From contig JAGMUV010000006.1 in assembly GCA_020744425.1 (NCBI GenBank), positions 2,914,001-2,978,000 on the forward strand: a stretch of 64,000 nucleotides of DNA, in the 5' to 3' direction. Position numbers and translations under genes: made by a program. The DNA comes from Dactylonectria macrodidyma (lineage: Eukaryota > Ascomycota > Sordariomycetes > Hypocreales > Nectriaceae). The notes beneath the pieces were generated by a model. The model saw only the letters and a list, made by a program, of their open reading frames with translations, had not been told where the DNA came from and ran no database searches. Positions 58,441 to 64,000 of this stretch are shown piece after piece (within the stretch, counting starts at the first letter, position 1; the number at the start of each line of letters is the position of its first letter).

Positions 58441-60279
58441 TTAAACACGTTCATAGTGAGACGTTCCCGCATCCTTCAAACCCTCGACACCCAGCTTGGA
58501 ATTCGCAGCATCGGAAATACGACTCGCCTCGGCGTCGATCAGAGTTTGCGGGCGCTCGCGCTGGGTCAGATCCGACTTGCCGCAAACGATCAGCGACGGG
58601 TTCTGGATGAAGATCTCGTCCATGTCCTCGAGCGTTCGGCGCGAAGTTTCTGGGTAGAGGCAGAACACCACGGGGAAGTAGGCCCAGCAAAGAATAACGT
58701 AGACTGTGGTGCCTGTTAGTCATTGTTATTGCACGAGGCAGTGATGCAAACTTACTGAGGTAGAACTTCCAGTGGAGATTGTTAACTCCAATCTTGGTGA
58801 ACTGGGTCACGATGAAACCACCCATCCAATTGGTAGCAGTGGCAGCAGCGGCACCGCGCGTTCGCCAGCCCAATGAGTTGATCTCCGAATTGTAGACCCA
58901 TGGAACCTTGGCAAAGCTAGTTCCGTAGAAGAAGTAGTACATGAAGAACATAGCCGTAGTCACTCGGCCCAGCTATTAATGGGTGAGTGTGATGGCTTAC
59001 GCAAGGGTTTCTAAGACGACTTACCAGCTTCTCTCGCGAAGGATCTTGCTCCGCCGTCTTCAGGCACAGGGCGGCAACGAGATAGCATGACCCCATAGTT
59101 ACTGATCCGTACAGCATCATCCTGTTTTGTTAGAGTCTTTCAACATCAATCAGAGATCCTAGATGATAACTCACTTTCGTCGACCAAAGCGGTCAATAAT
59201 CAGGAGACAACAAAAGGCGGCACCAAGGTAGATAGTTCCGTTGACACCAGTCAAAAGACGGCTCTCTTCCTCACTCAGACCAACACTCTGCTGCAAAAGG
59301 GTAGGCAGATAGTAGCCCAGGGCATTGACACCACTGAATTGTTGCATGAACTGCGTGCCACATGAAAGCAACAGTCTTCGAAGATTCTGGGTCTTGTCGC
59401 GGCAGCGAAGCACGTCCATGATTGGGACACGGTCCTTTCTCTCTTGTTCGATAGCAGATCGGATAGACAAGAATTGAGCCGTAACTTCGGGGTCTTCCAC
59501 TGTTTTTCCTTTGCCTTCGAGTCGTGCGAGGACACTCAGTGCCTCTTCATGTCGGTCCTTTAGCATCAGCCATCGGGGGGACTCAGGGACAAAAAGAAGG
59601 GCGGTAGAGACGACAACTGGGAAGATGAGCTGAAAGCCGAGCGGGAATCGCCACTGGAGAGCGCTGCCCTGGAAATAAAGGCCATAGTTCATCCAATTGG
59701 CAAGACAAAAGGCGGCAGTGTTGGACAGGGAGCCGACGACAACGAGCTTGCCACGGACTCGAGGCTTGGAGCACTCGGCTTGGAACACAGGACAAGTCGC
59801 AGAAGTCAAACCCATGCCAAAACCATTGATGACGCGGCCGACGATCATCTGAGGGAGGTGCCAAGAGACAATTTGTAGGATCGCGCCGACGGCGTTGCAG
59901 AGGAGTCCGAGGGCAACCGTTTTCTTTCGGCCGAGTTTGTCGCCAGCGGTGAATGCGGTGATGGCACCAAAGAATGCTCCGAGCTAGGAGGCTGTTAGAT
60001 GAGATTTTCAGCTTCGTTTGAGAAACATACAGCAAAGCAGCTAGACGTGATTCCGGAGATGTTTGCCTCGTTGGTCTCTGGAAAGTATTTCTTAAAGTCG
60101 GCCGAGATGAGAACACCGGAGAAGACGCCCTGATCATAGCCAAACCATGCCATGGAGCTTTCACATATTAGTTACCAGTGCATTAGAGAGTCCAAGACAA
60201 CTTACCATGCATTGGCAATGGTGATGGCAGTAATGAGCGGTGTTCCACTCAGCCGTTCCGAAAGCCCTATTTTCGCCAT
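58441..60279 (-). CDS. MFS sugar porter (hexose/quinate-type transporter)
   Basis: Six exons (60206-60279, 60031-60157, 59175-59983, 59025-59121, 58756-58972, 58441-58703) give 528 residues; all five introns are 47-53 bp and every join keeps frame. Sugar-porter signatures are FGYDQGVFSG in helix 1, GDKLGRKKT (loop 2-3), VGRVINGFGMGLTSATCPVF, ESPRWLMLKDRHEEAL, QQFSGVNALGYYLPTLLQQS in helix 7, DRFGRRKMM (loop 8-9) and the terminal YPETSRRTLEDMDEIF. It is a plasma-membrane proton-coupled monosaccharide or quinate carrier by family. No CCGG cluster was noticed upstream, so it is probably outside the 15-29 kb regulon. Confidence 0.94.
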
Positions 60280-61171
60280 TGTGCCTCAGTTGTAGAGAAT
60301 GAGGTCAAGATGACAGAGACGTTGCTTTCGATAGAGTTATCCGTGGCGATATTCTGTAGATTCAATTCCAGCAAGATTCAACCTGAACCGCGCCACCTTG
60401 ATCACAGAAATCGAAGAGGCCTCAGGAGGGGATTGATGAGGGTGTGCTGATCTTCTACAGGATCATCCAAAAAGCGGAGGGATCATGCAAGTCTAAATAC
60501 CCGTGCGACTTCACCGAGCTTGGTATCAAGGTCAAGGAGGGCGAATGCCGTAGCCGAGGCGAAGGGGTTGCAGGAGTCAGCCACGAACGGCATGGAGATG
60601 AAGACCACTGCCCACGTCCCTGGTTCTACCAGCAGACAAGCACGCCACGAGATCAAACTACTTACCCCGGTCCAGTTATCACGAAAGACGTGCGACTTCC
60701 GGGACCGTCATGCGGAGAAGAGAAGAGACAGATGTCTAACCAAAGAGTCCCCACGGGGTAGTGCGGTCCCGCAGACGCAGGGATTGCAATGACACCAAGA
60801 CTCATCACCATTAGCTGCGAAAACAGTGTCGGGGGGAGGCGGCAGACCCGCTATCACCAGATGCATTGGGCATGGCCTGACCTGCGGGGATAGGCGGCAG
60901 AGAGAATACCTAGCGCTAAAGCAAGCTGGAGACCAGGATTCTGTTCCCGATGCCATGGAACCAGAGTGTTTCCAGAGAGCCATTCATCGGCCTCTATTAA
61001 CCGGGTTGCGGAGACATTGGGTCCCAGAAATGGACAGCCTTGCATAGAGGCCACACCACATGGCATGGTGATGCCATACAGTCCCGCAGAATTCCCCGCA
61101 CCAGTTGATCCAACTCTTGGGGTTTTTGCTTCTCGTTTTTTCTCAACCCAACAACAATCTCAAGGAACACA
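60280..61171. other. Intergenic, divergent promoters
   Basis: The region between the MFS gene (start 60279, -) and the reductase gene (start 61172, +) has no convincing gene. The last 60 bp before 61172 is pyrimidine-rich and A-rich, as in fungal core promoters. Confidence 0.5.
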
Positions 61172-62252
61172 ATGGCCATCGCAGATCACCAATTCGTCCT
61201 CGTCACCGGTGCAACCGGCTTCATCGGTGCCCACATCGTCGACACTCTGCTCAACCGGGGAGTCAGAGTTCGCGGAGCGACCAGATCTTTAGCCAAAGGA
61301 GATGCCATGATCAAGGCACGACCTCAACATGCCGGCAATCTCGAGTTTGTTCAAATAGAGGATTTCGACAACCCTGGAGGCCTAGTTGAGGCGGTTCAGG
61401 GAGTGGACGGAGTCATCCATACCGCCAGTGTGAGTTGTAGCCCTTTACTACTCACTAGTAACAGAGCTGACAGAGTTGTAGCCCTTTACCTACGATACCA
61501 AAAACAACGAGAAAGAACTCATCTCACCCGCCATCAACGGCGTTCGCGCGATCCTCGAAGCCGCTGCGAATAATACCAACATCAAACGCGTCGTAATCAC
61601 CTCGTCCTTTGCATCCGTCCTCGATGTAAACCGCAAAGGTCCTCCTTACTTTACGTATACCGGGGCTGACTGGAACCCTCTCACCTATGAGGAATCTGTC
61701 GACCCTGCCACCAGCGCCGTCATCGCGTACCGCGGGTCGAAGAAATTTGCAGAGCTGGAGGCATGGAACTTTGTCAAACAACACAAGCCGACCTTCGACA
61801 TCGTGGCGCTTTGTCCGCCTATGACGTTTGGTCCGGTGGTTCACCCCGTGGCGAGTGTCGACAAACTAAACGAGTCGAATGCGATGCTCTGGAGGATTGC
61901 TACTGGAGCAAATCCATTGCCAGTATCGCGAGTGCCGTTCTGGATTGATGTCAGAGATCTCGCCGCTGCGCACGTCGAGTCCCTTTTGAGAAGTGAGCCA
62001 GGAGGAAAGCGATATGTGCCGGCTTCTCCAGAACGGTTCTCTTATGGGCTGGCATCAAAAATCATGGCCGAGGAGTTTCCAGAGCTGCGAGACGCGGTTA
62101 CGCAAGAAGACCAATTCATTGACGAGAGCCACGGTCTGGATGGAGAAACGGCTGCGAAGGAACTGGGCTATCAATACCATCCCTTTAGAGAAACTGTAAG
62201 AGATCTCGTAGCTCAGGCGATTACGATGAGAGACTCCCCGTCAACACAGTAA
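61172..62252 (+). CDS. Extended-SDR NAD(P)H reductase (dihydroflavonol reductase/GRE2-like)
   Basis: Exons 61172-61429 and 61482-62252 (52-bp intron) give 342 residues. The cofactor motif LVTGATGFIGAHIVD is at residues about 9-24, and VDGVIHTAS precedes the splice site. RVVITSSFASV and the catalytic region AYRGSKKFAELEAW (YxxxK) follow, then a substrate-side motif CPPMTFGPVVH. Fungal members reduce aldehydes and ketones such as methylglyoxal or ketides with NADPH; the substrate is not predictable. The intron carries a 17-bp direct repeat that spans its 3' splice site (61432-61448 and 61473-61489). Confidence 0.93.
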
Positions 62253-62786
62253 AGCATATAGAATACAAGTTCGTGTATTAGGCCACCAAGCAACTGCAGC
62301 CAACATGCCTTCATCTTGATTCGGAGACTATGACATACTGGTGACAACTGATGCCTGTATTTCGAGTCATTGAATAATCCAGCTCGGTTGCCATTACGTA
62401 CATGACATCTCATGTCAGCTACAGCTACGTTTACATGCGCCATTCCGCCAACATGGGTTAGCTACTCCAATTTCTCCAATAGTGGATTATGCTATACCAG
62501 CCGGCTGGAGCGCCTCCGCGTCTATGGTGGCGGCGGGGGAAAGCGGCATCTCATCCGCAACACCAAGCAACTATCGCATGACCAGCCAACTTGGTAAGTC
62601 GGCGGTATGGAGGGTTAGATCAACTACAAGAAAATTGGTTTCAGTGAAAATAACTCATTTTCTTGGAGCCCGTGCGAGTTACACGTGTACATTGAGCATA
62701 TATCACCCTTTAAAGCTGTCCCCAACCATCTAGGTACGGAAAGTCAGACAGTCATCAACTGCCAAGCAAATTACCATCTCTCCAAA
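62253..62786. other. Intergenic
   Basis: This is the reductase 3' flank and alcohol dehydrogenase promoter. No gene or repeat is recognised. Confidence 0.5.
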
Positions 62787-64000
62787 ATGTATCCTGAAAC
62801 TTTTGAAGGGTTCGCCATTCCCTCTGCGGACAAATGGAACAGCCCAAAGAGGTTCGAAGTGCGTTGAGCTCTGGCAGGGTTTTGTTGATAACCATTTGCT
62901 GACTCACAACCGCAGTTCAAACCCAAGCCATTTGGTGACTACGACATTGATGTGAAAATCATCGCGTGCGGCGTATGTGGTTCTGATGTCCACACCGCGA
63001 CTGGTGGCTGGGGAAACAAGATCTGGCCCCTGGTCCCTGGTCATGGTACGTACTCCTTTCATCACCCGAAACCACCCTCACACTGACCGTATTTCTTGCA
63101 GAGATTATTGGGAACGCCGTCAAGGTTGGGTCTAAGGTTACTACTGTCAAAGTCGGGGACCGTGTGGGCGTTGGAGCGCAGATTTCGGCCTGCTTAGAAT
63201 GTGATACTTGCAAAGATGACAACGAGACATATTGCAAGCAGCAGATGGGTACGTTTGTTTATCTCCTAAGTACTGTCCGCCAACTAACAACCGCAGACAC
63301 ATATGGCTCTGTGTATCCTGATGGCACCATTGCCCATGGTGGATACTCGTCGCACATTCGGGCGCACGAGCACTTCACATTCCCCATCCCAGAAGGCCTT
63401 CAAACAGAACTTGTCGCTCCGATGCTGTGCGCTGGGCTAACCGCGTACTCTCCCTTGGTCCGGAATGGCGTTGGATCGGGAAAGAAAGTGGGAATCCTTG
63501 GCATGTAAGTGTTTCTCTGGTGCGCGTGCCGCACATAGCAGTTACTAACCTAATATCTACAGTGGTGGTATCGGCCATTTTGGCATCTTGTTTGCCAAGG
63601 CTCTTGGTGCAACTACATATGCCATCTCGCGATCTCGCGCAAAGGAGTCGGATGCTCTTAAGATGGGCGCCGATGGTTTCATCGCCACCAAAGAAAGTGA
63701 CTGGGCCAAGGCCCACGAGATGACGTTTGACTTCATCCTGTCCACTGCATCATCAGACGACGGCTTTGATCTTGCGCCGTATCTGTCATTGCTCAAGACA
63801 CACGGGCGCTTCATTGCCGTCGGTCTGCCCGAGGGCGCCGGGTGGCAAATTCGGCCTCAAAGTCTTCTTGCAAACGGCTGCCTCATCGGAAGCAGCCATC
63901 TGGGTAGCCGCAAGGAGACTCTGGAAATGCTCAAGTTGGCTGGTGATAAGCAGATCAAGAGCTGGGTTGAGACTATTCCTGTCGGAGAAGAAGGCTGCGG
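62787..64000 (+). CDS. Zinc-dependent alcohol dehydrogenase (cinnamyl-alcohol/NADP type), cut by window edge
   Basis: Exons 62787-62858, 62916-63045, 63102-63248, 63297-63504 and 63563 onward; the gene runs past 64000. Catalytic zinc ligands are in CGVCGSDVH and GHEIIG. The four structural-zinc cysteines are in CLECDTCKDDNETYC. The Rossmann motif GILGIGGIGHFGI follows, with ISRSRAKE after the second strand suggesting NADP(H). The pattern is that of the CAD/ADH6 branch of MDR enzymes, which interconvert aldehydes and alcohols. An in-frame ATG at 62685 exists, but MYPETFEGFAIP fits the family start. It may work with the reductase just upstream (inference). Confidence 0.93.

Noticed and set aside
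62685..62786. Upstream in-frame ATG of the alcohol dehydrogenase
   Set aside because: It would add 34 residues before the family-typical start MYPETFEGFAIP.

Overview
The window is nuclear DNA of a filamentous ascomycete, most likely a plant-associated Sordariomycete. The evidence is short spliceosomal introns (42-112 bp, GT..AG, CTAAC-like branch sites), long AT-rich blocks in which old transposons carry C-to-T (CpA to TpA) damage typical of repeat-induced point mutation (RIP), and fungal families such as HET, Zn2Cys6, NmrA-like and NLP. Species was not determined. Exon joins below were worked out by hand: each keeps the reading frame through to the stop, but none is backed by transcripts.

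Region 1 (1-13.9 kb) is a nested transposon block. A heavily RIP-damaged Ty3/Gypsy relic (1-278 and 7294-12557, pol on the + strand, 3' LTR at about 12110-12557) was entered by a young, undamaged chromodomain Ty3/Gypsy element (279-7288, gag-pol on the - strand) with two matching 454-bp LTRs and a TTATT target duplication. Both carry an extra gene antisense to pol. A RIP-damaged pogo/Fot1-type DNA transposon relic follows (about 12600-13859).

Region 2 (15-29.5 kb) looks like a sugar-catabolism gene cluster: glucosamine-6-phosphate deaminase, a Zn2Cys6 regulator, a hexokinase-family (GlcNAc kinase-like) enzyme, an unrecognised secreted 550-residue protein, a cytosolic GH2 beta-galactosidase and an MFS sugar permease. 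All four promoter regions hold dense CCGG-motif clusters about 120-320 bp upstream of start codons. Two of them share the 14-mer CCGGCCATGTCCGG, which suggests one regulon driven by the cluster's own zinc-cluster protein.

Region 3 (31-40.7 kb) has a HET-domain protein, a head-to-head pair of NmrA-like paralogues with nearly identical exon architecture, an SDR, a HET-domain pseudogene, a BTB/POZ protein and a pectin lyase pseudogene.

Region 4 (41-45.5 kb) is effector-like: a small secreted protein with the zinc-ligand pattern of M15 (VanX/DD-peptidase) enzymes, a secreted NLP (necrosis and ethylene-inducing-like protein) and a 108-residue cysteine-rich secreted protein, separated by gene-poor DNA.

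Region 5 (47-57.2 kb) holds a 701-residue protein resembling only the C-terminal part of large fungal sacsin/HSP90-ATPase-like proteins, a single-pass membrane protein, a divergently transcribed TPR-CHAT putative protease and a small NIF3-like domain protein.

Region 6 (58.4-64 kb) has an MFS hexose-type transporter, an extended-SDR reductase and a zinc alcohol dehydrogenase that runs off the right edge. No tRNA, rRNA or CRISPR array was recognised.
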